A stretch of 64,000 nucleotides of DNA, taken from the NCBI GenBank assembly GCA_964352775.1, contig CAYGTK010000003.1:5360-69359 (forward strand), written 5' to 3'. The notes below the pieces were generated by a model that ran no database searches, had not been told where the DNA came from, and was given only the letters and a program-made list of their open reading frames with translations. The DNA comes from CAYGTK01 sp964352775. GTDB taxonomy: Bacteria > Bacteroidota > Bacteroidia > Chitinophagales > CAIOSU01. Positions 9,369 through 17,864 of this stretch are shown piece by piece; within the stretch, counting starts at the first letter, position 1, and every line of letters begins with the position of its first letter. The position numbers were made by a program, and so were the translations under genes.

Positions 9369-9871
9369 AACCATTCGTTTTCGCCGATAAGATCGGTATG
9401 GTCAATGATATAGTCCTGCATGGCTTCTTCACTTATATTTTCATCAAGTGAAGTGGCTATCGTTTCTTCCGTTAAAAGGTCCTCAGCATACCAATCTTCT
9501 TCTGTCAAGAAATCCTCTAAAGATTCATTGGAAAGCTCAGCTAACTGTATAGAATTACCAGTAGGGGTAGTAACATCGTTATTAGAAAAGACTAGGATAA
9601 CAGCCACAGTTATACCCACTAAAGCCAAGGCTGGAATGGCATAACGGCCTCTTACTAATAGGGTGGCATTATCAAATAACTGCTCCCACCAAGTTAAGCT
9701 TGGTTCAGGGGCGGTTGTTACAGATGCTATTTCTTCTTCCACCTGCTTCATCACCCGATATTGCAGACTATCGAAATAGTCCTCTGGTGCTTTTTGGGCA
9801 GGCTTTTTCAACTTGGCCAGCGTTGGCGCCAAGTCTTCAAGTTCCCGTTTTATGTATTCTCTGTCGTTCAT
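9365..9871 (-). CDS. Putative single-pass anti-sigma factor
   Basis: 168 residues. The cytoplasmic N-terminal half (about 1-70) is charged with helices (REYIKRELEDLAPTLAKLKK, EDYFDSLQYRVMKQVEEE). One membrane segment lies at about 77-95 (AIPALALVGITVAVILVF), and an acidic extracytoplasmic tail follows. This topology, plus position between an ECF sigma gene (35 bp upstream) and a secreted protein gene (4-bp overlap downstream), points to a membrane anti-sigma factor. No zinc-binding HxxxCxxC motif is seen, so it is not a canonical ZAS-type anti-sigma. The function is inferred from architecture and context. Confidence 0.65.
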   Translation of the reverse strand: MNDREYIKRELEDLAPTLAKLKKPAQKAPEDYFDSLQYRVMKQVEEEIASVTTAPEPSLTWWEQLFDNATLLVRGRYAIPALALVGITVAVILVFSNNDVTTPTGNSIQLAELSNESLEDFLTEEDWYAEDLLTEETIATSLDENISEEAMQDYIIDHTDLIGENEWL

Positions 9872-9906
9872 TATCAGTGCTTTGAATGATCTAAACTAGT
9901 AAAGGT

Positions 9907-10452
9907 TTAATCTCCTGTTAAAAATTTTTCTATTTTCTTGGCTGCGTGATGATACGAAGCCTTTAGTGCACCTACTGAAGTTTCGAGCACTTCGCTCATC
10001 TGTTCATAGGGCATTTCGTCGTAATATCGTAGGTTGAACACCAGTTTCTGCTTGTCGGGCAGGCTATCGATAGCTTGCTGTAGTCGTGCTTCTATATCTT
10101 CTGCAGCGGGCATTGGCGTTGGGGCAGATACTTGATATAGTATCTTGCCTTCTTCATCTAAACTGGTGCTGGTGCGCTTTTTTTGTTGCTCAATAAAGCT
10201 TAGCGCCTCATTGGTAGCTATGCGGTATAGCCAGGTATATAATTGCGAGTTACCTTTAAAGTTGCCCAAATACTTCCAGATCTTGAGCAGGCTGTTCTGC
10301 AATACATCGTCGGTATCATTATGGTTCTTTAATATTCGGCGAATGTGCCAATACAAACGTTCCTTGTATTTTTCTACCAGCTGCTCAAAGGCCTTTATTC
10401 TGGTACTCTCGCTTTTAAAGGCGGCTAATATGTGCTCATCTGACACTTCCAT
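9907..10452 (-). CDS. ECF-type RNA polymerase sigma factor
   Basis: 181 residues with sigma region 2 (about 20-90: FEQLVEKYKERLYWHIRRIL, DVLQNSLLKIWKYL, YTWLYRIATNEALSFI) and region 4 (about 125-175: LPDKQKLVFNLRYYDEMPYEQ, then a helix-turn-helix ending SVGALKASYHHAAKKIE). There is no region 1 or 3, as in group 4 sigma factors. The partner anti-sigma protein is encoded 35 bp downstream. Transketolase C ends 48 bp upstream on the same strand, so read-through from that operon is possible. Regulon unknown; control by envelope signals is inferred from the downstream membrane and secreted proteins. Confidence 0.92.
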   Translation of the reverse strand: MEVSDEHILAAFKSESTRIKAFEQLVEKYKERLYWHIRRILKNHNDTDDVLQNSLLKIWKYLGNFKGNSQLYTWLYRIATNEALSFIEQQKKRTSTSLDEEGKILYQVSAPTPMPAAEDIEARLQQAIDSLPDKQKLVFNLRYYDEMPYEQMSEVLETSVGALKASYHHAAKKIEKFLTGD

Positions 10453-10500
10453 GCATGCAAGGGAAAAGGGCGAATGCCAGTTGGTGCAATGTTACAGATG

Positions 10501-11457
10501 CTATTTTCGGCTCATCACCTTTAATGCAGCTTCAACTACATTGGGTGTGTCTATATCGTATTTAGCCATTAGCTGTTCAGGAGTACCACTTTCGCCAAAA
10601 CTATCATTCACCGCTACCATTTCCATTGGGGTAGGTAGTTCTCGTGCTAGTAGCTGTGCGATGCTGTCGCCTAGTCCGCCATTCATCTGATGTTCTTCTG
10701 CAGAAACTGCGCATTTTGTTTTTCGAACAGAGTTTAGAATAGCCTCGTTGTCCAAAGGTTTAATGGTGTGAATATTAATTATCTCCGCACTAAAACCCTT
10801 CTCCGCTAATATTCTTCCTGCCTCAATGGCTTTCCAAACTAAGTGCCCTGTGGCGAATATGCTCACATCGTAGCCTTCGCTGATAGTCCAAGCCTTACCG
10901 ATAACAAATTCTTGATCTGCTGGTGTGAATACAGGTACTTTTGGCCTGCCAAAACGCAAGTATACTGGCCCTTCATACTCTGCTATTGCTAGCGTAGCGG
11001 CTTTGGTCTGGTTATAATCACATGGATTGATAACCGTAAAGCCCGGTAGCATTTTCATTAATCCGATGTCTTCCAATATCTGGTGAGTTGCTCCGTCTTC
11101 GCCTAAAGTAACCCCTGCGTGAGAAGCACATATCTTAACGTTCTTGTCAGAATAAGCTACCGACTGTCTTATTTGGTCGTAAACCCTTCCTGTCGCAAAA
11201 TTAGCAAAGGTGGTAGCGAAGGGAATTTTACCCCCTATGGTAAGGCCAGCAGCCATACCTATCATATTAGCCTCACCAATGCCACATTGTATAAATCGGT
11301 CGGGAAATTGTTTTTTGAAATCGTTCAACTTCAATGAGCCGGTCAAGTCGGCACACATGGCAACTACATTAGGGTTTTTATGTCCCAATTCGGTCATGGC
11401 ATCACCAAAGCCAGATCGTGTGTCCTTCTTATCTGTAACTACTATTTCTTGTAACAT
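10501..11457 (-). CDS. Transketolase, C-terminal half (split enzyme)
   Basis: 318 residues covering the pyrimidine-binding and C-terminal domains of transketolase. GFGDAMTELGHKNPNVVAMC begins the Pyr domain; GIGEANMIGMAAGLTIGGK (about 77-95) carries the Glu that activates thiamine diphosphate; SHAGVTLGEDGATHQ follows; the C-terminal domain has SAEEHQMNGGLGDSIAQ. It should pair with the N-half encoded at 14270-15115 to move two-carbon units between sugar phosphates in the pentose phosphate pathway. Two VWA genes separate the halves, which is unusual. It starts 2 bp after the upstream VWA stop, so it is surely in the same transcript. Confidence 0.93.
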   Translation of the reverse strand: MLQEIVVTDKKDTRSGFGDAMTELGHKNPNVVAMCADLTGSLKLNDFKKQFPDRFIQCGIGEANMIGMAAGLTIGGKIPFATTFANFATGRVYDQIRQSVAYSDKNVKICASHAGVTLGEDGATHQILEDIGLMKMLPGFTVINPCDYNQTKAATLAIAEYEGPVYLRFGRPKVPVFTPADQEFVIGKAWTISEGYDVSIFATGHLVWKAIEAGRILAEKGFSAEIINIHTIKPLDNEAILNSVRKTKCAVSAEEHQMNGGLGDSIAQLLARELPTPMEMVAVNDSFGESGTPEQLMAKYDIDTPNVVEAALKVMSRK

Positions 11458-11459
11458 TG

Positions 11460-12839
11460 CTATAATTTGATATTAGCCGAAACACCTGGTACTACATCTA
11501 CCTGAAGTGTTTTACTGCTGTGGGTTCCCTTACTAAAGTTAGGCTTGTAAATTATGAAATAACTACCCGGTAGCAAAGCTACGATCTCCACTTTATTGTC
11601 CTCGCTTATTTCGTATATCTTCTCTAGCTCCCCTTTCTTTTCCATGAAAATGCCGCCTTTCACGTCAAATTGTTTGGCCAATTCCAATATGCCTGGTGTG
11701 GGTAACTCAACGTTTACTGGNNNNNNNNNNTGGATCTTTATTCTCTTATATGTTCTCGGCAGGGTTAGTATCTCTAGGTCATACGTTCCTTCTAAGTATT
11801 TCTCGCTACTGTTCATGGGCTGAATATGTACCACTTCGCCCGATGGTTTTTTTACTAGGCACATCATTTTGTCGGTAAGGTTTTGGCTTACACCTGTTCC
11901 TTTTACGTTCACATTCAACTGCCCCTCCACTGTTTTCATTTTAATGGTGTTGTGCTTGTTTGGTAGTAGCACTATGCCTTCTATCTGCAAAGGTGGGAGC
12001 GTATGAGTTACTAGAAGATAGTCTTGCACAGGGTCAAGCGAGAGCGTGTCAGGAAGCCCGTTTGGCCCCATGGTGTGGTAGAAGTCATTCTTGAAGACCT
12101 TATGTACATTAGCGTAGAAAGACATATTGATGTCCGTTTCTTTTGGCTGGCCAGCTTTGTCGAGCAGATCTACTTGCAAGGTGGTCTCGTTTACCAATCG
12201 GGTTAAAATGGTTTGTAAGGCATTCTTAAAAGAAGCACCTGAGCTTACTCCGAAGTAAGTACCTACACAATCGAGACCAGAATCGGTGCTGATGTCACCG
12301 CCAATGCCAATAACGAAGTGTTTCATAACGATGCCCTTTTCTTCCAACTCTTTGGCTATTGCGCAAGGATCGCCATCGCAGCTTTCTTCACCATCGGTCA
12401 TTAATATAATTATGTGCCGCCCTGGAACTTTTGGGAAGTCGTTTCCTGCTTTTAGTAGTGAGGCAGCGATGGGAGTTATCCCTTTGGGAATGATCTTTCC
12501 GAGTTTTGACTGTATATATCCGAAGCTGTTTTTGCTGAAACCGACCTCCAGTTGAGTATCGTTGCAATTTCGTTCGGTGGGAAGCGATTGGTGACCGTAT
12601 ACACGTAAGCCTATCTCGATATTCTTCTCTTTCCGTAAACTATCCGCTATCTCTCGTAAGATCTTCTTCGCCGATGACCATTTGCTTTCTGAAGTACGGT
12701 CGTTCCAGGTATTCTTCATACTTCCAGAAGCATCTAGCAAGAATAGTATGCGCGTACGTGGTGTTTGAGCTTCTGCCTGATATGTAGCGAACACAAGTAG
12801 CAAACTCACCAACAAGATATGTGCACTATACTTCATCAA
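11460..12839 (-). CDS. Exported von Willebrand A protein, copy 2 (contains assembly gap)
   Basis: 459 residues including unknown residues at the N-run. The signal peptide ends near AEAQ (residues 22-25). The VWA domain (about 29-215) has a complete MIDAS: D36-A-S38-G-S40, then MTDGEESCDGDPC with D149; a Thr around 122 in GITPIAASL may complete the site. The C-terminal 240 residues are beta-rich and repeat-like, similar to carboxypeptidase-regulatory-like or PEGA modules. It is about 35-40% identical by eye to the neighbouring copy at 12836. Cys pairs in NCND and SCDGDPC suggest an oxidising compartment. The start overlaps the upstream stop by 4 bp. The 10-N gap leaves the frame open, and alignment to the paralogue gives equal spacing there. 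Role unknown. Confidence 0.82.
   Translation of the reverse strand: MMKYSAHILLVSLLLVFATYQAEAQTPRTRILFLLDASGSMKNTWNDRTSESKWSSAKKILREIADSLRKEKNIEIGLRVYGHQSLPTERNCNDTQLEVGFSKNSFGYIQSKLGKIIPKGITPIAASLLKAGNDFPKVPGRHIIILMTDGEESCDGDPCAIAKELEEKGIVMKHFVIGIGGDISTDSGLDCVGTYFGVSSGASFKNALQTILTRLVNETTLQVDLLDKAGQPKETDINMSFYANVHKVFKNDFYHTMGPNGLPDTLSLDPVQDYLLVTHTLPPLQIEGIVLLPNKHNTIKMKTVEGQLNVNVKGTGVSQNLTDKMMCLVKKPSGEVVHIQPMNSSEKYLEGTYDLEILTLPRTYKRIKIXXXXPVNVELPTPGILELAKQFDVKGGIFMEKKGELEKIYEISEDNKVEIVALLPGSYFIIYKPNFSKGTHSSKTLQVDVVPGVSANIKL
11721..11730. other. Assembly gap (10 N) inside VWA copy 2
   Basis: Ten unknown bases in the C-terminal repeat region of the gene at 11460-12839. The reading frame is kept, and the spacing equals the matching part of the paralogue, so the true length may really be about 10. 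Confidence 0.99.
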
Positions 12840-14251
12840 AATCTAAGTGTTGTGGTGAGTTTTGAGGAAATATTGAAGTCTAATATTTGCGTATCGGTGC
12901 TTTTCATTCCAATTTTTTCTGGTCGGAATATAAGCACGTAGTCTCCTGGTTGAAGGTCGAGGCGTAGTTTGTTCTCAATAGCTTTGTATTCCCAAATACG
13001 CTCGAGTACATTATTCTTTTTTACATAAACACTAGCAATACCCTTCTGTATAGAAAGTATCGACAGAGTTCCAGCAGCGGGCACTCTAAGTGTGGTAGTA
13101 TTATCTTGCTTTACGGGCACTTTTTTGAATATGGTAACTGGCCTTGTAAGCACCTCTACATCATAACTACCAACTAGGTACCGCTCTTCTCTATTTATAT
13201 CTTGTACAAAGAGTGTATTCGCTTTATCTCGTTGTTTAACTATACAAGGCGTGCTGAACTGGTACCTGCCGTTGTTTTGTGTTTCGAGCACTTTTAACTT
13301 ACCCATAGGGCATTTGATAGGAATAACGTTATGTTCCCCTGGTATAAGCTCTACATTATCTCTTTTTACAGAAGGCACAGTGTGAACAACAATGTCATAT
13401 CTCCCTTTAGGGTCAAGATATAGTGTGTCTGGTCGGTAGCTTTTGTTTAGTGTATGAATAAAGTTGTACAGTAATTTCCCTGAGTAATTATCATAAATGC
13501 TGATCTCTATTCCTGTTTGAGTGGGTTTATCCAATACATCAAGTAGATCTATTTGTGCGGTGGTTTTTCCTGTTGCTTTTTCTAGCACAAGGTCCAGTAC
13601 TTCCTTGAATTCTATTGCACTAGCTACATTAAAGTAATCGCCAACACAATCGAAAAACTTACCCTCGTCAATGTTCAATCCAAGACCAATAATAAAAGGC
13701 TTTAAGCTTACGCGCTTATCTTGCAGCAACTTACCTGCCTCACAAGGGTCGCCATCGCAAGTCTCTAAACCATNNNNNNNNNNATTTGTCGCTTTTGGAT
13801 CTTTTGGAATATCTTGGGCTGCTAGTTTCAGAGAGTACGTAATAGGTGTCCAACCTTGAGGCGTTAAGGTGGCAAGTTTGGTAGCTATCTGATTAGCATT
13901 CGCGTTGCCAAAAGGTATCTCTAGCTTACTATCAGTACAGTTTTTTTGTGTTCTAGGGCTTTGATGGCCAAATACCCTTATGGCTACCTCTATTTTTGGA
14001 TTAGCTTTCTGAATACTATCTACTACATTACTTAATAGATTCCGAGCATGCTCAAACTTGGTTATACCCTTCCACTCTTCTTTCATGCTGCCACTACCAT
14101 CAAGTAATATCAGCACGCGTACGGTTTCAGCATTGTATGCCTTACTGTAACTCTGCTGTGCTTGAGTAGATAAACTAAATAGTAATAGTGCCCCTAGCTG
14201 AAAAGCTAAGGTTGCGAGTGAAGAGTAACTACAACGTTTGAAATGTTGCAA
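12836..14251 (-). CDS. Exported von Willebrand A protein, copy 1 (contains assembly gap)
   Basis: 471 residues including unknown residues. A hydrophobic segment at about 15-32 ends LSTQAQ and is probably a signal peptide. The VWA MIDAS starts D51-G-S53-G-S55; the stretch holding the second acidic MIDAS residue (expected before GLETCDGDPC) falls in the N-run. IGLGLNIDEGKFFDCVGDYF is shared with copy 2. The C-terminal half is beta-rich (GRYDIVVHTVPS, LVGSYDVEVLTRP). Copy 1 is 2-3 residues short of copy 2 across the gap, so the real gap is probably longer than 10 bases. It starts 18 bp after the transketolase N-half stop and overlaps copy 2 by 4 bp. Tandem duplication is evident. Confidence 0.8.
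   Translation of the reverse strand: MQHFKRCSYSSLATLAFQLGALLLFSLSTQAQQSYSKAYNAETVRVLILLDGSGSMKEEWKGITKFEHARNLLSNVVDSIQKANPKIEVAIRVFGHQSPRTQKNCTDSKLEIPFGNANANQIATKLATLTPQGWTPITYSLKLAAQDIPKDPKATNXXXXGLETCDGDPCEAGKLLQDKRVSLKPFIIGLGLNIDEGKFFDCVGDYFNVASAIEFKEVLDLVLEKATGKTTAQIDLLDVLDKPTQTGIEISIYDNYSGKLLYNFIHTLNKSYRPDTLYLDPKGRYDIVVHTVPSVKRDNVELIPGEHNVIPIKCPMGKLKVLETQNNGRYQFSTPCIVKQRDKANTLFVQDINREERYLVGSYDVEVLTRPVTIFKKVPVKQDNTTTLRVPAAGTLSILSIQKGIASVYVKKNNVLERIWEYKAIENKLRLDLQPGDYVLIFRPEKIGMKSTDTQILDFNISSKLTTTLRF
13774..13783. other. Assembly gap (10 N) inside VWA copy 1
   Basis: Ten unknown bases fall on the region that should encode the hydrophobic strand and the acidic MIDAS residue of the VWA domain. 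Comparison with the neighbour copy suggests 16-19 bases are missing rather than 10. Confidence 0.99.
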
Positions 14252-14269
14252 AAGGGGGCATTTCGTTGA

Positions 14270-15115
14270 TCAATAGTCGCCCAAAGTTTCTTCCAGTTGC
14301 TCTAGCGCAGTAGCTAGCTGCTCATCATTAGGGGCTACACCATGCCAACCATGGTCATCTTCCATAAAGTCTACCCCTTTACCCATAATGGTCTTCATTA
14401 AGATCATTATCGGTTTTCCCTGTCCGGTCCTTCTTTGTGCTTCGGCAATGGTATCCAATACATCTTGCATGTCGTTGCCGTTCATTACCAATACATCCCA
14501 GCCAAAAGCATGCCATTTAGCCTGCAAGTCGCCAAGATCCATCACATCTTCTACGTTCCCATCTATCTGTTTATTGTTCCAGTCTACTGTAGAGATCAAA
14601 TTATCTACCTTATTATGCGCTGCGAACATAGCCGCTTCCCATATCTGCCCCTCTTGTAATTCTCCATCGCCATGCAGGGTATATACCAAGTGATCATCAC
14701 CGTTCAGCTTTTTTGTCATTGCCGCGCCAATAGCTACAGATAGGCCTTGTCCTAATGAACCACTTGCAATACGAATACCCGGCAACCCTTCATGAGTAGT
14801 AGGGTGACCTTGCAAACGGCTATTTATCAGTCGGAAGGAAGCCAATTCATCTACAGGAAAATATCCTGAACGTGCCAATACACTATACCAAACTGGCGAA
14901 ATGTGACCATTACTTAAGAAAAAGAGGTCTTCTCCTTCTCCATCCATATTAAAGTCAGTGTTGTGGCGAAGCACATTGAAATAGAGTGCTGTAAAGAATT
15001 CAGCGCAACCCATAGAGCCGCCGGGGTGACCACTTTTCGGGCCATTTACCATCCGCACGATGTCGCGCCTTACTTGTGAGGCAATTCGTTTCAATTCAGT
15101 AACATCGGTAACCAT
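14270..15115 (-). CDS. Transketolase, N-terminal half (split enzyme)
   Basis: 281 residues forming the thiamine-diphosphate-binding domain. SGHPGGSMGCAEFFTALYF (about 27-46) holds the conserved HPG; ASGSLGQGLSVAIGAAM contacts the cofactor; GDGELQEGQIWEAA with DWNNKQIDG is the Mg/diphosphate motif (GDG...N). It needs the C-half encoded at 10501. It is the first gene of the minus run, with a TATATTTG box 23 nt upstream of the ATG, so it probably starts the transcript tktN-VWA-VWA-tktC. Confidence 0.93.
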   Translation of the reverse strand: MVTDVTELKRIASQVRRDIVRMVNGPKSGHPGGSMGCAEFFTALYFNVLRHNTDFNMDGEGEDLFFLSNGHISPVWYSVLARSGYFPVDELASFRLINSRLQGHPTTHEGLPGIRIASGSLGQGLSVAIGAAMTKKLNGDDHLVYTLHGDGELQEGQIWEAAMFAAHNKVDNLISTVDWNNKQIDGNVEDVMDLGDLQAKWHAFGWDVLVMNGNDMQDVLDTIAEAQRRTGQGKPIMILMKTIMGKGVDFMEDDHGWHGVAPNDEQLATALEQLEETLGDY

Positions 15116-15138
15116 GGCCAGTGTATTTTGGGTTGCTC

Positions 15139-15146
15139 CAAATATA
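15139..15146 (-). promoter_or_regulatory. -7 box TATATTTG upstream of transketolase N-half
   Basis: On the minus strand TATATTTG fits TAnnTTTG and ends 23 nt before the ATG at 15115. It is identical to the box upstream of dnaN. No clear -33 element. Confidence 0.45.
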
Positions 15147-15215
15147 GCCTATCCCTAGCAGATCCTATGTTGATGAACAGGAGTAATTATGCTCATTTTA
15201 TCCACCATTAACCTG

Positions 15216-17066
15216 CTACTTCTGTACAATGAGCTTGCCGCGACTTACTGCACCATCATTAGAGGTGATAGAATAGAAATATACACCATCGGATAATTCC
15301 GCTGTACCTATAACAGAACTAGCATTTACAGCGCTACCAATAACTTGAGCACCACGAATATCAAACAACTGCAATGAAGCCGAGCCGACTAAACCTTTTA
15401 TGCGAATACTTTGGTTGGCAGGGTTAGGGTAAATGGTGTAGTCGCTAGCCGTTATTGAAGCTACGCTTATAATAATCGAGTCTTCTTTTACCTTATTTTC
15501 TGCTGTATTGGTGATTATTGGGTCAAAGAAATCGAAGAATATACCTGCTCGATTAGAGAATACCTGACCTTGCGGAACAGCATCTTTCAAATAAGTCCGG
15601 AAGACCACAAAACCATGACTTCCCGGTTCGTTCACGCTACTATCTGGTAGTTGGATATTAGGAAATTGCCAGGTCATTACACTTCCACCCTCAATATTAA
15701 ATTGATTGAAGTGGCTGGATGAAATAATGCGGATGCTATCTATCTCGATCCACTCATTCAAGGTGTCCTTGATTGTTACGTTGAAAGCGGTATCATTCCC
15801 TACATTTTGAAACCGAATGCGGTAGGTCAATTCTTGCTCAGCCTCCACTTCATAAGTTTCGGGAAAGCAAGTTTTATCATTTGGGTCATAAGCACCGGTT
15901 ACCACTTGGCAATCAACGTCCGTATCATAGTTACTCTGGTTTGTTCCACTAGTGGTAGTTACTGCCACATCTGTACAGAGCGTATCGCCCAATAACATTG
16001 GGTCTGGAGCTAAACTGTGAATTATTAGTATTCTACGCTGCTCGCCTGGATTAAGGTTGGAGTAATTAAATGTGAATTGCTGACCAGCTTGCGAAGCAGG
16101 CGCGGTAGATGCAGACTGAAATTGAAGGTCTGGTGCAGCAAGATAGCTGACTACACCACTTTCTACAGTGCTACCAGTGTTGGTATATGTTATCCAATGG
16201 TTGCTTGCAAAACCTGGCCTTGCAGGACCTGTAGTTAAGTCTACATCCACAGACGCTTTTGTGTTGTTCTTGGGTTCTAATCCAAAGTCATTGGCTAATG
16301 CGGTGGGGTTAGCAGGAGTAAGGCTGATATTAACGATGGTCCCTCCACCAGTAGTACTGCTGAAAAGCGGATTGTTCTTTAAATTCAGATTATAGTTGCC
16401 AAATGGCACATAGAAATAAGCCTCACCATTCACATCAGTATAAACGCGATTATTTCCAGGGTTCAACCGTACTTCTTGACCGAACATCGGTGTTTCTGTT
16501 GGGTCGTACACACCATCGCCATCCGCATCAAAAAATACACGTGTTTGAATTACGCCCGATTGAACTGAAGATGCCACATTGGAACAAGTATCGCCAAAAC
16601 TGATAACCTTTAATGTTATCGTATCATTCACTGGCAAACCTAATGTACCAGCTATATTGTAATACTCTCCAGAAATAGGGCTAAGGCCTCTTGCATATAA
16701 TGTTATGAAAAACTGAACCGGATAGCCCCCCGCAGGTGAATTAGTAATGCCAAAAGCATCTACACAACCTGCCTCTCCACCTTTAAAGGTGTTGCTTGCC
16801 TTGTTGGTTTGCCAAAATATACCATTCGGGAAATTGCCAATACTATCTACCGTTACCGAATCTACAATAATGTTACCCACTGCCTCAGGTGCTTTAAATT
16901 CTACCCTGGCTGTATAATTCACCCCTTGAACTATGCAGGGGAGTGAGTCAGGATCTGGATAAAAGCCTGGGTTAGCGTTTGCAAGGCCTGGGCTAGGCAC
17001 GCACTGCGCGAATAGGTAAGGTGAAAGGGCAACAAAAACTAGTGTAAGTAAGGTTCTGATATTCAT
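15216..17066 (-). CDS. Secreted SdrD/DUF11-type protein with T9SS sorting domain
   Basis: About 616 residues from the ATG at 17066, chosen because MNIRTLLTLVFVALSPYLFAQ is a clean signal peptide; an ATG three codons upstream adds an acidic residue. An N-terminal unique region (25-170) precedes a SdrD-B-like segment (about 175-250: VFFDADGDGVYDPTE, then GEAYFYVPFGNYNL). A DUF11/conserved-repeat domain follows (about 390-530: YDPNDKTCFPE, ELTYRIRFQNVGNDTAFNV, SNRAGIFFDFFDPIITN). The C-terminal sorting domain (about 545-619) has YTIYPNP, LFDIRGAQV and DGVYFYSI. Predicted T9SS cargo on the cell surface or released; no enzyme motif. It stands alone with 100-127 bp on either side. Confidence 0.88.
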   Translation of the reverse strand: MNIRTLLTLVFVALSPYLFAQCVPSPGLANANPGFYPDPDSLPCIVQGVNYTARVEFKAPEAVGNIIVDSVTVDSIGNFPNGIFWQTNKASNTFKGGEAGCVDAFGITNSPAGGYPVQFFITLYARGLSPISGEYYNIAGTLGLPVNDTITLKVISFGDTCSNVASSVQSGVIQTRVFFDADGDGVYDPTETPMFGQEVRLNPGNNRVYTDVNGEAYFYVPFGNYNLNLKNNPLFSSTTGGGTIVNISLTPANPTALANDFGLEPKNNTKASVDVDLTTGPARPGFASNHWITYTNTGSTVESGVVSYLAAPDLQFQSASTAPASQAGQQFTFNYSNLNPGEQRRILIIHSLAPDPMLLGDTLCTDVAVTTTSGTNQSNYDTDVDCQVVTGAYDPNDKTCFPETYEVEAEQELTYRIRFQNVGNDTAFNVTIKDTLNEWIEIDSIRIISSSHFNQFNIEGGSVMTWQFPNIQLPDSSVNEPGSHGFVVFRTYLKDAVPQGQVFSNRAGIFFDFFDPIITNTAENKVKEDSIIISVASITASDYTIYPNPANQSIRIKGLVGSASLQLFDIRGAQVIGSAVNASSVIGTAELSDGVYFYSITSNDGAVSRGKLIVQK

Positions 17067-17202
17067 ATCTAGCATAAGTCTATTATTACTAAGATACTAA
17101 TTTGAGAAAGATGCTACCACCTTAAGCGTTTACTTGACGGCCTTGAAATGTTAATTTTATGGAGCTGTATACTCTTGCTCTGATGATAGCGTTAAAGAAA
17201 TT

Positions 17203-17847
17203 ATGACCCGCAAGCGCAAACTAATATTATTCCTTCTCATCTCATTTCTTACTGTTGTTACTTTCATTTATAAAGCAAATACCGCCGTTGATAAAATGGC
17301 TGAAAGCTGTTATTCTAATGTGTCAGCTATTCCTTCTAATAAAGTGGGTTTGGTGTTAGGTACATCAAAGAAAGTCAGTAATGGAACTAACAATGCCTTT
17401 TTTACTTATCGAATAAGGGCGGCAACAGAATTATACAAAGCGGGAAAGGTGAAATATTTCATTGTTAGTGGCGATAACGGCCATAGCAGTTATAATGAGC
17501 CCCGTGATATGCTTGAAGCTCTTGTTAAGGCAGGCATACCAAAGGCGAATGTTTTTATGGACTATGCTGGGTTTCGTACTTTAGATTCGGTAGTGCGCAG
17601 TAAAAAAGTGTTTGGCTGCAATGATGTTACCATTATATCCCAACCCTTTCATAATGAGCGAGCGCTGTATATTGCCAAGCACTATGGTATAAATGCTGTG
17701 GGGTTCAATGCGCAGGATGTACTTACCATGCGTGGAAAGAAAACCATACTAAGAGAATACTTAGCCCGAGTAAAAATGATGCTTGACCTCTATCTGCTTA
17801 ATACCGGTCCAAAATATCTAGGTGAACCCATCGCTATACCTACCTGA
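17203..17847 (+). CDS. SanA/YdcF-family (DUF218) envelope protein
   Basis: 214 residues. A signal-anchor segment at about 5-25 is followed by the DUF218 fold: KVGLVLGTSKKVSNG (glycine-rich loop), YRIRAATELYKAGKVKYFIVSG, NEPRDMLEALVKAGIP, FRTLDSVVRSKKVFG and IISQPFHNERALYIAKHYG. SanA in E. coli affects vancomycin exclusion at high temperature; the biochemical activity of the family is not settled. Length and motif order are normal. DUF1801 follows after 17 bp on the same strand. Confidence 0.88.
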   Translation: MTRKRKLILFLLISFLTVVTFIYKANTAVDKMAESCYSNVSAIPSNKVGLVLGTSKKVSNGTNNAFFTYRIRAATELYKAGKVKYFIVSGDNGHSSYNEPRDMLEALVKAGIPKANVFMDYAGFRTLDSVVRSKKVFGCNDVTIISQPFHNERALYIAKHYGINAVGFNAQDVLTMRGKKTILREYLARVKMMLDLYLLNTGPKYLGEPIAIPT

Positions 17848-17864
17848 TCATTATTTTAGTGGGT

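Noticed and set aside
10145..10690. 181-residue plus-strand ORF across the ECF sigma and transketolase C genes
   Set aside because: Antisense to two well supported genes; no domain, Cys/Ser-rich low-complexity look.
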